Below, in pieces: positions 22,004-32,855 of a stretch of DNA of 64,000 bases. Origin of the DNA: Tilletia caries. Lineage: Eukaryota; Basidiomycota; Exobasidiomycetes; Tilletiales; Tilletiaceae. The translations under genes and the position numbers were made by a program. Each line of letters starts with the position of its first letter. Within the stretch, counting starts at the first letter, position 1. The notes beneath the pieces were generated by a model, which was not told the DNA's origin, did not search any database, and worked only from the letters and a program-made list of their open reading frames with translations. The stretch is taken from contig JALUTQ010000020.1 in assembly GCA_032718865.1 (NCBI GenBank), forward strand, positions 806,001 through 870,000, in the 5' to 3' direction.

Positions 22004-23784
22004 ATGAGCAGCGGAGTCGATAACCACGGCCAGCAGATCAAGTAAGCATTTCCGTGCGTGTCCTGCTAGCATCACCTGGGACTGACTGACTGAGGCTCCT
22101 TAATTTCTTCCAACCTTCAGTGTGACAGCATTGATAGCAGAGTTCCATGCTCACTTCGAGGCATTCGTGCGACCTACGGAGCTCATGCTCAATCAGCCCG
22201 TCCCGGACCCGTAACTTGTCCCTCTACACCTTGCCACGATCCAGGAAGGATTCGACCTTATCGCCCCTTTCTCAACACTGCTGCCAGAGGACACGTACGC
22301 ACAAGCAGTCAGGCAGCTCCTACGGCTGAGATCACAGCTTGAATCACTTGAACGAAACATTCCTGGCCAGGCCCGGCAAGTCTGGAGTCTCAGCTCGAAG
22401 GGACAATGGGTTTTGAACATCGACAGCGACGTACTGGCCGAGCTTTGCGAGCTGCGCGTAAGCGACACCCGGATTGCGGCTTTGTTTGGCTGCTCAGCCT
22501 CTACCATCAAGCGCCGACGACAAGAAGCGGGACTACAGAAGCAACGAAGCGAGATGACTTTGGACGAACTCTGTGCTGTGAGTCGCTGCTGGCCTGTGGC
22601 CCAATAATCCTCATTTGCTCCTCATCACCTTTCTCCTCTCTTACGCAGTCCATTGAACGCGTTCGAGAAATGGGTACGGGCGAGGCTGGAGAGAGATGCT
22701 TGACTGGAGCATTGTCAGCGGTAGGCATCTCAGTGAGCAGGGCAATGATCCGGGCTGCCGTTCGAACACTCGATCCGTTCCCAGTCTCACCCCGTTGGCA
22801 AACAGCTCTGCAACGCCGCACGTACTTTGTGCCATTTGTCAACTCCCTGTGGCATCTGGATGGGCATCACAAGCTCATTCGATGGCGCATAGTTATACAT
22901 GGCTGCATTGACGGCAAAACTCGAGTGGTCACCTATATGAAGGCCAACTCCGACAATACCGCCGCCTCTGTCCGGACAGCGTTCCTCGAAGCCGTGGACA
23001 AGTGGGGATTGCCAAGTCGAGTACGTGCGGACTTCGGCGGAGAGAATCTTGGGGTGAAGGAGGTGATGGAAGAACGAAGGGGTCAGTACAGATCTTGAAC
23101 CTCGCGCTTATCTTGGTTTTGCTTTAGCTGAACTCATGCCAACGATTGTTCAATCCAGGCCAGGGTCGGGCGTCGTTCATACAAGGTAGTTCGACACACA
23201 ATCAGCGCATTGAGCGGTTGTGGGTAGATCTGCAACGGTTGACGACGGATAAGTATAAGCGGGTCTTTGAGCATCTCGAGTCCGAGCGCTTGCTTGATGT
23301 TTCCAATCCCATCCATATGTGGGCACTTCACTTCATTTTTCTTCCTCAGCTCAATCACGCGTTGGATCACTTTGCGGCGCTCTGGAATCATCACCCCATA
23401 CGGACGCCTGGCTTGGGCAATCGCAGTCCCCTTCAGCTGCGCACGGAAGGCATTGTCATCGCTCGAAATCAGGGCTTCGAAGTCCTTGGCGGTGACCACC
23501 GCCGCGACGATGAGCAAGTGGATGACCAAGTGCTGGAACGGGGCCTTCGGGACTTTGCTTCGTACGGGGTGGACACCGTTGGACATGTGAGGGAGCGTCG
23601 CGATGACGATCCGCATGTCCACATTGAGGCGATCGACCATCTTATCCCTCCTTCTCTGTTGGACATTGGACTGCAAGAACGCTGGCGAGCCGCGCTACCT
23701 CCGTCTTGGCCACCTTCCGAAGACTTTGGTATCAATGCTTACGGACAACTACTTCAGCTGATCAGACAGCATCTACATCTATGA
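22004..23784 (+). pseudogene. integrase-core (DDE) transposase with one in-frame ochre stop
   Basis: Four exons: 22004-22041, 22121-22577, 22649-23081 and 23159-23784, phases consistent, 518 codons. The N-terminal part has a helix-turn-helix-like segment (ELRVSDTRIAALFGCSASTIKRRRQEAG) with resolvase/IS-type HTH character. The catalytic core has Asp in SLWHLDGHHKL, Asp in SRVRADFGGEN and Glu in THNQRIERLWVDL: the DDE triad of the retroviral-integrase fold, as in the 'integrase core domain' proteins that are abundant in basidiomycete genomes. A TAA at 22212-22214 interrupts an otherwise open frame; it cannot be removed by a normal-length intron. The copy is therefore probably inactive, though only one base from intact. 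Confidence 0.8.
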
Positions 23785-24009
23785 CCAATGAGCATCACAT
23801 TTCTGGTTTTGAATCGTTTGTCTAGTTTGAGTGGAAGAGTGTCTGCGTTTTTATGATGAATGAAGGGCAAGAATCGTGGGGAGTTTTAGGCGGTAGGTAG
23901 TGGAATACTCGAATCACGACCGAGAGCGGAGAGACGAGAGGCATGGCATAGAATTGTGCATCAATAGTCTTGCATCGCGACGAAGGCGTTCTGCGCCGTC
24001 TGCGCCGTC

Positions 24010-26664
24010 TCAGTCAACAGCGACGATGGAGTCGACCGATGAGTTCCTTCGTCGTCGCTTGGAAGTCTTCGCCGTTGACTGCTTTGCTGTCGTTCCCTTC
24101 GCCTTTCCTTTTCGACGTTTGCCGGCCGCGGTGATCTGTTTGGCAACGATACAGAGCATGCACTGCCAATCGTCAGGGATATCATCGATGCTTGCGAACC
24201 TTGCCGCGGTCAAGATGCACTCGTCGTGATACCAGCGCACCGGACACTTTTCTTCCGAAGCGCACTGTATCCATTGGCTGGTGAGAGCTTGGCCCATACC
24301 CTTGCAGAGGCACCAGGCCTTCAAATCCTCAAACTCCTTGATGCGAGTATTGCGCTCCTCTTTGGGATCTTCCGAGAGGAAGTCTTCGGGGAGATGAATA
24401 CCCGCAAGATTGGAGCGGAAGAAAGCGTGCTGAGAGATCAGAGAAGACCACGTTATGAACCGTGAGGTGTCAGTACGACTGTACGAGCTTGGATTGATTC
24501 TGACTGATTCATGGTTTCATTCGCTCACGCTATAGTCAAGGGGAAGTCCACCACATGCTGTTGTGTTGGGCCCCAGCTTGCGCGGAATGGAATCATAGCC
24601 GTTCAGCTGAACAGAAAAGGGAAAGAGATGATGTGTGATTAGCATAGCGTCTGCCCAAGTGCAGAGGTGGGCTGGTGGGCAGGTCCAAACTCACCTTTCG
24701 GTCGCACTGCATTTCATGATCTATAATGTACGTCCTGGGGAGCGGCAAGAGACAGTATGCGCACTCCGAGAAGTTGTTGATAGCGCGAGCGAGTTTTTCC
24801 GGAGGCGGGGGCGCAAAGTCTGGGAAAAAGTACGTCCGAATGTCGTGTGGAATGGTTCGTTTATCATCCACAATGTAGCAGCAAGACTCTCTGTACTCCT
24901 TGCCCAAGGCACTGCCGTCCATATCTTTGGCCTTGGTCTCTGAGGGCAAAAGTTCATGATCACTCCCAATGACCCTGCCGTACCTGTGTAATTCAAACAA
25001 AAAGAAGTATGAAAAGTCCGAAGCCTGGATCAGAACCTGATGCAGCGTGTGTGGATTATAATCTGTAGTCTTTGAAACAGGCAGTAGTGGACCATAATCT
25101 ACTCACTGGAATCCGTTTACGGTGAGGTCCCACTTCTTCTGGAAGCCGGCAATGATGATGGCCATGACCTCATCAGCCGTGGATTCCATGGTGATCTGAT
25201 CCTTGGGTTCGAACACGCATCCTTGCTTCCACAGGAAAGCAGTGATGTTGCTCTCCCCTGGCTTAGATGCCATTCGCGCACTCCAAAGGTCACCAGGGAG
25301 GAAAATGATCTGAATGGGACGAATAAGAAGCAACATTAAAGAGTTAGAACTGGACACACGATCAGGATGTACATGACAGCCGCACTTACCTTGCCTTGAT
25401 GGATCTTCACGGGAGCTGCAGCCTTAGGAGGCCGACCACGCGTAGTCATCACCTTGGCTGTGTGGCTCGCGTATGCAAACTTGTGCGCGGCAGTGGTGAA
25501 GCTGGAACCGGTAGCGATGCCAGGAAAGGGCGAGGCAGAGCTGGTTGGGGCCGACTGACGGGCAAATGTGGTAACTGAGGGGCTCGAACCCGACGATTGA
25601 CGGTCACCAATGGTTGATTCGACGCGTTCCTGGGACGTCGAAGCATTGTCTGATGCGTCTGCAGCTCCAACAGCTGTCCCAGTCTTTCCGTGGCGTTCGG
25701 CATCTTTGAGTAAGGAAGAGCACGGAGTAGACCCCGGAATGGGTTTGCAGGAATTCCGGGGCACTCCGGGCAGAGTTCCGGCGGTACCCGGAACCCGGAA
25801 TGCTAATTTTCAATTTTTGTCAGTTTAGTCCTTTTAAGCAGGAAGCCGGAATTTCCTGGTACCGCTCAGCCGGAATGCGGAATAGATCTTGCTTTGGCCG
25901 TAACTTTTTCTTGCGGAATGCGGAATCTGTGGTCAGACAAGCTCATTCTTCCGAAATTCCGCCGGATTCCGGGAGATTCCGGGGGGGTCACGTGATGTGG
26001 GGTCTCATTCGGGGTTTCATTTATCAATGAGACTCTCCGGCGAGTTTCACATATGAGGAGACCCAGTCTTGTGGTCTCAACAGGACACATGAGGCTTGAA
26101 GAGGAGCAAATTGACGCGAGTGAGGCATCAAATGGCCAATGCAGAGCTTCAATGTAGACTGTGGACATGTACAAAGCCGATTTAGAAAGGGGTCGACTCG
26201 TTTTCATATGATCTTGCGACTGCGGAGGAGAGTCCCGGAATCCGGCGAAATTCCGCATTCCGGGAGCTGCGGAATGCGGAATCGAAAATTTGATCAAAGC
26301 CTAAATTTTTGACGGAAGCCGGAATTCCAGATGTACGAATTTGAATCTTTCCCCGGAATACGGAGCTCTGCGCCCGAAAGAAGAGTAATTTAACCGGAAT
26401 GCGGAATGCCCTGAGAGGCCCCGGAATTGCTGCGGAGGTCCTCCCCGGAGTGCGGAAATTCCGGGGCACTCCGTGCTCTTCCTTATCTTTGAGTACGAAG
26501 TCGATGAGCTTTTCTCTGCTGGCGGACTCTGGCATGTCCATAGCCATTGCAAGGAGAGCGTCGTACTGTAGACGGTTCACGATACCCTCGGTCAGAGATG
26601 CAACAGCAGTCGCATAATTGATAAGACGTAGCACACTCACTCGTTCCTTGTTCGATGATGACAT
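24010..26664 (-). pseudogene. PHD-finger protein of the 6-kb transposon, exon 1 split by a MITE
   Basis: Five exons on the minus strand: 26664-25390 (containing a MITE), 25309-25107, 24983-24695, 24606-24529 and 24429-24010. Removing the MITE and one copy of its 8-bp duplication gives 493 codons with every junction in phase. The N-terminal ~60 residues (MSSSNKERVSVLRLINYA...) are helical, followed by a Ser/Ala-rich linker and a conserved middle with an ECAYCLLPLP cysteine pair. Near the C terminus a PHD-type Cys4-His-Cys3 finger is seen (AWCLCKG, WIQCASEEKC, WYHDEC, WQCMLC), then a Lys/Arg-rich nuclear signal. PHD fingers read histone H3 tails, so this protein could guide element integration to chromatin marks; that role is inference. 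I do not recognise the rest. Confidence 0.7.
25711..26485. mobile_element. hAT-type MITE, family 1, copy 2
   Basis: 775 bp with the same TAAGGAAGAGCACGGAGT ends as copy 1, in the opposite orientation. A perfect 8-bp target duplication TCTTTGAG is present (25703-25710 and 26486-26493). It lies inside exon 1 of the PHD-finger gene. The insertion plus duplication is 783 bp, a multiple of three, but internal stops end the frame. Confidence 0.92.
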
Positions 26665-27773
26665 GATGGATGCGTGATAGAGTGCGAGGAAGCACAGAGC
26701 TGGATGGCGAGGTTATCAGTCAGTGGAGTGAAGAGGTCAAGAGGATGGATGGGCTGGAGGCAACAAGGAAGCAGTGAAAAATTTTTCTCGGCTGATAACT
26801 CATTTCAATGACCCTTTCTCATTTCAGTGCATGATCATGCCCGTGCATCGTTATGTATTGTCACAGGTCGACGCGGGTGAGAGGTTGGGGGGTATGCAAC
26901 CCGGGGACGAGTCTGAAGAGGGGAGGTGTAGGTGGTCAGTGACTTGGTGCAATCCCACGCGCAGACATGAATGGTGGAGCGACAGCTTACGTGTTTTTGG
27001 CCTTTGGGATCTGAAACGGCGCAAAGCACAATATACAAAAGCTGTCAGCAGAGCATCGCACCGCGTGCGCAGTAAGGACTACTGCCTATGAACCTGCCTT
27101 CACAACCTTGGTATGGAGTCCGTTGAGCCCCGGTGTGTGTGCCGTACACTGTACAGCTTGCGAGTAGCTGTGAAAGATTGTAATCGATTATCAGTGAACG
27201 AAGTAATGGATGCATGCCGTGATTCGGGAAGTAGCCGTCTCACCTTACACAGCACCCGAGCCCTGATTACACGCGCACAGGACAGAGTGGCTCGCCGACC
27301 AATGATTCATCGTTGCTGCGCGGTCGTGTGGCTGTAAGGCAGGGTGCAGCGCAAGAGAATGGTGATGAGCATTGAGCACTGTGCATGTAGGAAAGCGGGC
27401 GCGCTCACCTCAGGTCAAAAATGTATGGCCCTTGAAGCCTGCCGCCAAGACGAGATTCGGGAGCGCGCAAAGCGCAAGCTGTAGCCGACAAGGGGCAGGC
27501 GTGAAGATCTGAAAAAGCTGCAACAATAAGGATTGAACAAGGTTGGAGATGACTGGCGAGAGAAGAAGTGATCAGCGATTGGTACAACGTACAAGCAGTA
27601 AGCACCCAGCTGGACAGCGGCGGAGAAAGGAGAAGGGTCAGCAGAGTCGGCAGAAAAGCGCGCGCGAGACGTGCTGCAAGACAGGCGCAGACGGATAGGC
27701 GCAGCAATGGGCGCTGCGTGGGTTTGAGGATGGGTAGGGGTGATTGGGCAGTGGTATACTTAGTAGTGGAAAG
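26665..27773. other. transposon interior between PHD gene and right TIR
   Basis: About 1.1 kb with no recognisable coding sequence. It is probably the promoter and leader of the minus-strand PHD gene plus the subterminal region of the element. Confidence 0.45.
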
Positions 27774-27834
27774 TTTGGGCGACCCTGGAAAAATGTGGGG
27801 CGACCTGAAAGGCTGACCCAATCGGCGTTCCATA
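27774..27834 (-). repeat. right 61-bp TIR of the integrase/PHD transposon
   Basis: Inverted copy of 21824-21884 with two differences. It abuts the CCACAC duplication and lies 156 bp upstream of the small gene at 27991, so the element sits in that gene's promoter region. Confidence 0.9.
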
Positions 27835-27990
27835 CCACACACCTCCCTCACATCCCCAACCCGCCCCAACTCACCGCCCCGCCCCACCACCATGCAATCC
27901 TTCCACACCACCACCACCACCACCACCACACAACTTCAGAACTCTCTCCAACCCACACCCACACACCCGAACAAACTCACCAACCCAGAA

Positions 27991-28367
27991 ATGTCCACCA
28001 ACAGCAACAACGCCGGCGAATCCGTCGGGAACGCCATCAAAGGGTACGTCCCATGTCCCCCCCACCCCCACCCCAACCCATCCCACACACCACACAAACT
28101 AAACCCCCCCCCCCTCCCCCAAAAAACAGCGTCTTCAACAGCATCAACGGCGTCTCCGAGTCCCTCCGCGGGAACATCAACTCCGCCCTCGACGGCGCAG
28201 GCGACGCCGTTGCCGGCCGCACCAACACGGGAACGGGCACGAGCGAGCCGAGCAGTTTGAGCAGGGAGGATCCGGCGGGGGTGGCGCAGCGCGGGGGGGA
28301 GCAGTTTAGGGAGGGGGTTGAGCAGCTTAAGGGCGCTGGTTCGTCGCACTCGACTACGACCTCGTGA
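27991..28367 (+). CDS. small hydrophilic protein of unknown function
   Basis: Two exons (27991-28043, 28130-28367), 96 residues, beginning MSTNSNNAGESVGNAIKG and continuing VFNSINGVSESLRGN. Rich in Gly, Asn, Ser and Asp, with no Cys or membrane segment. The 'SVGNAIKG...SLRGNINSA' pattern of amphipathic repeats recalls small stress-related LEA-like fungal proteins, but I cannot name a family. The intron has a GTACGT donor and a C-rich tract before CAG. The 6-kb transposon's right end lies 156 bp upstream, so its promoter may be altered. Confidence 0.6.
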
Positions 28368-28633
28368 ATGGGGGTTTTTTATGTTTATTTTTTCAAGGTC
28401 CATTGTTTGCGTTATGTACCATTCTCGGGTGCCTTTGCTTGTTTTTGCTGCTGCTGCTGCATCTTTTGACTGCGGTGGGACGATGACTTGTTTTGTACAG
28501 TGCAGAATGAGCAGATTACATGGTTACACAAAGGGCAGGTTTGCAAAGCAGAGTGGTGGGGGATCATTCGTCATTCGTTACGTCGCGTCGCAGTCGCAGT
28601 CGTCGTGAGAGTCCCATTAAGGCAATGAGTCCC

Positions 28634-30245
28634 TCACAGCTCACGTTCCCGACCCGCAGAAGACGACGTCGTAAAGCCACCCCGACCTCCTGGCAGCCGC
28701 CGCGTCGCATGCAGGTCCTCGTCCTCCACCCGTACACGCACCGTGGAGTGGACTACGCTGCCCGGGTACATATGCGGTGCGAACCGGAACCAAGCCAGCG
28801 AGAGACCCGTCCAGAGCTGGTGGGGGCGTTCGAACAGAAAAGGGAACATCATCAGCCATTTTTCCCCCTCAAAACAACATGGAAAGCAGAATTAGCAAGA
28901 GGGGGAAAGGGAAACTCACCGACCGCCCAACCTCAGGCTGGATCCTCTCCACCCGATGCCGTCCAATCTGGCCCGTGCCCCGATCAAGCGTGTACCGAAA
29001 GAGCACCGTATACTCATGCGGCTGCTGCGTAACCCTCGTAAGTCCACTAAACGTGAGCCGCGCGATCAGCTCGTCCGCCCCTCCTCCTCCCCCGGTCGAT
29101 CTTGAGGAAAGCGGTTGGTGCTGGTCCTCGGGAGGCTCCTCGTCCCCTATCCTCCGGTGGCTGCTATGGCTGTGAATCCCACTCCGACCGCCCCCGCCGA
29201 CGCCGCCGCTTCCGCTTTTGCCAGCACGCACGAGCCGCAGTCGGTCCACGGACACGTGCGGCTCGCTGAAGATGGCGTTGAGCGCGTGGCGGAGGACGTG
29301 CGCTGAGGCTAGGTAGAGCGTCCGACCCGAGAACGAGAACGACGCTTTCCCCTCGATCTCGTCTTGTAGCGCCGACGACGGATCTTCCGGTGTGCTGGAA
29401 GAAGCTGGTGATGATGGGCTCGCTGAAGAAGAAGACGAAGAAGAAGAAGAAGCTGAGGAGGAGGAGGAGGGAGAAGAGAGGAAACTCCCACCATCGTCAT
29501 CCGCAGACGAAGACGTCAACGACGGCATGAACTCAAAAAGCACATCCGGATGATAAATCGATCCACCCCCTCCAACCCCCTCCCGCTCCCCAGCCCCCTC
29601 CACCCCCGCGCGCCGTTGCTCTTGGCGCCGCCGTCTCAACGTCGGCGCAGCGATCCGCACCAGCGAGAGCGGGTCGAGCAGCGGGATCGAATGCGCGGAG
29701 GAGGAGGAGGAGGGGGGGGAGTCGACTAGGCCGAGGCGCATGAAGTCCGGTAGGGTAGAGCGGAGGAGGTCGATCGCTCGACCGATGCGGACTTCGTACT
29801 CGTGCTCGCTCAGCCCTCCACCGCCGCCACCGTCGCTGCTGCTGCTGGGGGTATTACCGCGCTCCTTCTCGTCATCTTCTGCGTAGCTGGATTGGCGCGC
29901 GCGGGGAGGCGCGTCATGTGCATGTGCATGTGCGTGCGGGAGCTGGTGCTGGTGCGGGGTGAAGAAGTCGTTCTTCCTGGCTGCTGCTGTTTCCTGCCGG
30001 CGGGGGACGTGGTCAGGCTGGGCCTGGGTGGCTGATGCTGAGGCGGAGGACGAAACGGATGCCGAGGCTGATGATGGTGATGATGTTGGGATGGCGCCTT
30101 GACGGGCGGGCGTGGGTGTGGCTGGCGATGACAACCCGGCGGCAGCTGATCGGCGTCCGCTCCTGAGGGCCGACGTGGACGCTGTTCTCACCGCGGCTGT
30201 AGCTGCTGCTGCCGCCGGCACTCGAACACGCTGCATCACTGACAT
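28634..30245 (-). CDS. uncharacterised, probably mitochondrial, fungal protein
   Basis: Two exons (30245-28920, 28867-28634), 519 residues. The N terminus (MSVMQRVRVP, then AAVRTASTSALRSGRR) is a good mitochondrial presequence: Arg/Ala/Ser-rich and free of acids. Conserved-looking blocks are YEVRIGRAIDLLRSTLPDFM, SIYHPDVLFEF, FSGRTLYLASAHVLRHALN, LTFSGLTRVT with HEYTVLFRYTLD, and near the end WLMMFPFLFERPHQLWTGL. They are separated by long Ser/Gly low-complexity inserts. The pattern 'Y-x-P-x-V-x-F ... F-x-G-x-x-x-Y' suggests an NTF2/SnoaL-like fold of the kind found in uncharacterised fungal mitochondrial proteins. No catalytic site can be identified. Confidence 0.65.
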
Positions 30246-32855
30246 CTCTTCCTGCTTGGCCCTTGCTTCGACTCTTTGTGTTCGGATGATCGTAGCCCTT
30301 TTGCCTTCTTGCCCCAGATGAAGGCTTGATTTTTTTTTGATCTCGCCTCGCTATCTAATCTTTTATCAGTTTACCCGCTGCCATACACGCGCACGGCCCA
30401 TCCTTCGTGTAAGCATAAAGAGCGTGGGAAAAAGGCATGATTCACATTCGGGATGAAGGCTGGACGGTGAACCAACGGGCAACGCGCCAGCGAGCGACCA
30501 TATGTAAGGGAATGTCGGCAAGTTGCTGCGTGAACCGCAGGTCTACTCCTTCATTTCCTTCGTTATTTCCGAGTTGTTGGAGCACAAATGATTACCATCC
30601 GGTCGCGCTTCGTGATGCAGCTCATATTTAATCCTCGCTCCCCCTCTTTGTACTTGCTCGGACACTGGCCGTGGCGTTGATCCTCCAAGAAGGGAGATCA
30701 ACAGCGTTCTCCGTTCATCCCAGAGAGTCAGAGAGTCAGAGGACTTGGACGCGTCAAGGATTGGAGCTTCGCTGGGAGGGAAGGGCATGGCGGCAGGAAC
30801 TCACAACTTGATCGGAGTTAGGTGACCCGTGAGTTGTGACGCGCCGTCTGTGAAGCATCAGATCATATTCCTTGTTGCATGCGTATAACGGCCAGATATT
30901 CCTGATGTCGACTGCTGGCTTGACAACTGACGATCATCTGCATGTGGAAGAAGCAGCGCGGTAGGAGAATTTTAACAAGTATAGCCAGTCGAGGGACGGA
31001 GCCCTGCTGTCTGTCGTCTGACCAGTCTGACTCACGGCTTCTGCTGTGACCAGGACATGGATAGGAACTTCCACTGTTTGACATGCGGCGAGTATAACGG
31101 AACGTAGGGTAGAAACCTTCACGGTGGTGACGGGAATGTCGACTGCGGAAATACGGGGCTTGAATCTGCGAGGCAGGGGAGTGGGGGAAATGGAGAGGTT
31201 ACCAGACGGAGGAAGACCGCAGGCTAGGCTTCTGTGATCAGCACCATCGGCGAAAAGAGGGTTTTAAAAACGGGAGGCATGTCCTCACCTCGTTCTGGTC
31301 GGCAAATAATGAACCGGAAGCGATACTCGTTCGAAAGCAGTCGAGAGCAGGAACGTTCGATTCACCCGTCCACGCAGCCTTGGTCCCCGTCGCGGCGCCT
31401 TTGTGTCGCACCTGTTCCATGGATGTCGCGTGCTGGTACATGCGGAAGGAACCAAATGGCATAGACAGAGAAATCAGCGGATCGACCCAGGCTTGAATGT
31501 TGGTAAGCTTTTTTTTTCATTGACTCACTTTTTGGGACACGAACGGGTTCATTCTTCGCGACGATGGTCAGAACGGCGAGCAGGACAGCTGGGAAGATGA
31601 AGAGCATTCCTCCCTGTCTGGGTTCTGAAGTAATGCCGCGTAGTTGAGACCTGAGGCTTGGTGGGAGAAGCTCGATGTTAGACTGAGGTGGCAAATGCTG
31701 GAAGTGAGAAGGTTCAAGATGATCCTGTGGAAGGCCGCTGTAAGCGCGGAGGGAAGCAGAAGGAAGCTTCAGCAGTAGTGACTGGAAGCGCGCCAAGAAC
31801 CAACAAAGACATGTATGGCACTTCGGTACAACACCTTCGCTGGAGATTAAAGAGTGACAATGGTACAATTCTGCACTGGTCGATCATAAGGCTACGTCTG
31901 GGACTCTGAGACGTGCGGGATGGAAGGTGTTGCTAAGGATACGGATGGAGAAAATGAGCCCTAGGAGGCTAAATCTGGAGGAAAGTTGCTGTATGTGAGA
32001 AAGAAAAGAGACATGCGAGTAAGCAATCTGGTCCTATTACAGGATCTGGACTATGGCGGAAACCCGCGAAGGATATAAAGGCACCCATCGGAGGAGGACC
32101 TACAAAATATGAATGACGCCCCGGGTGCGGATACGACGAGCCCCCTCCTTGGTTTCTGGAAAGATCTCGTTCATCTTTCCTTAGATCGCGGGCGAAGGAT
32201 GATGATGGCGCCAGCCAGGATGGAAACGTTACAGCAAATGCATAACGTTTGTTTGCGTAACAAACGGATCGGAGTCTGTCTTACATATCAGCGAGGGAAG
32301 AGAGCTAGCATTGTTGTCGACCAACACGCACATATGTGCATATTATTTGGGACCTAAGGTAACGCAAGTCGAACTCGATCGCTTCCAAACAGGCGAGGTA
32401 CATCAGCACTTTCAGTCCCTTGCGAAGGCAACCTTGGAGAAGCTTGGGGCGCAGTAATCAAAACTGGACTGCAGATTCATGTCTCAAGCCTCAAGTAACA
32501 GGGAGTCGGACAGTCAGCTTGTTCATGGGGTACTTTCTAGTCATGCCTTTGCTTTGAACGAACCGACCTATCGAAGTTCAAGGTGCGGCAAAGCCAGGCT
32601 TTCAATGCGGTAACGTATGGTGCCGTATCGCTGCAGCACCTTGCTATACGGCTCGGCGGCCAATAACTAGTATGTGGCTCTTGTAGAACGTGCCGAGGGT
32701 TGAAGTGTTCTTAAGCTACGCTTCATAGACGTGCAGGTCTGGGGCAACTGAGGATGGCATTCACCGCGGAGATGACATGCACGTCGGGTAAATCGGCTCC
32801 ATTATCTATTATTCATGGTTGATAGTGTATGTTTGAGAAGATTGCGGAGGGGAGT
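30246..32855. other. gene-poor region; possible remnant of a secreted-protein gene
   Basis: No firm gene. A minus-strand exon 31607-31529 encodes a signal-like segment (MLFIFPAVLLAVLTIVA) ending at a GTGAGT donor. A following open stretch (31491-31285, WVDPLISLSMPFGSFRMYQ...) is in phase, but the intron would be only ~37 nt, and the next candidate exon (31170-31040) is out of phase. I take this as a decayed or mis-read gene. The rest (30250-31000, 31900-32855) shows no coding signal. Confidence 0.35.

Larger units (their letters stand above)
21824..27834. mobile_element. 6.0-kb DNA transposon with 61-bp TIRs, integrase-core transposase and PHD-finger gene
   Basis: Terminal inverted repeats of 61 bp (21824-21884 and 27774-27834) start TATGGAACGCCG and match with two differences. 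They are flanked by CCACAC on both sides (21818-21823 and 27835-27840); the match can also be read as an 8-bp duplication TACCACAC if the outer TA is left out of one TIR. Between the TIRs lie only two recognisable genes, in convergent arrangement: an integrase-type DDE transposase (plus) and a PHD-finger protein (minus). The length includes a nested 775-bp MITE. A 6-bp duplication and retroviral-integrase-like transposase recall IS3EU-like or other integrase-related eukaryotic DNA transposons; exact superfamily is uncertain. Confidence 0.85.

Noticed and set aside
31285..31607. Candidate signal-peptide gene on the minus strand
   Set aside because: Needs a ~37-nt intron, and the following exon is out of phase; kept only as a region note.
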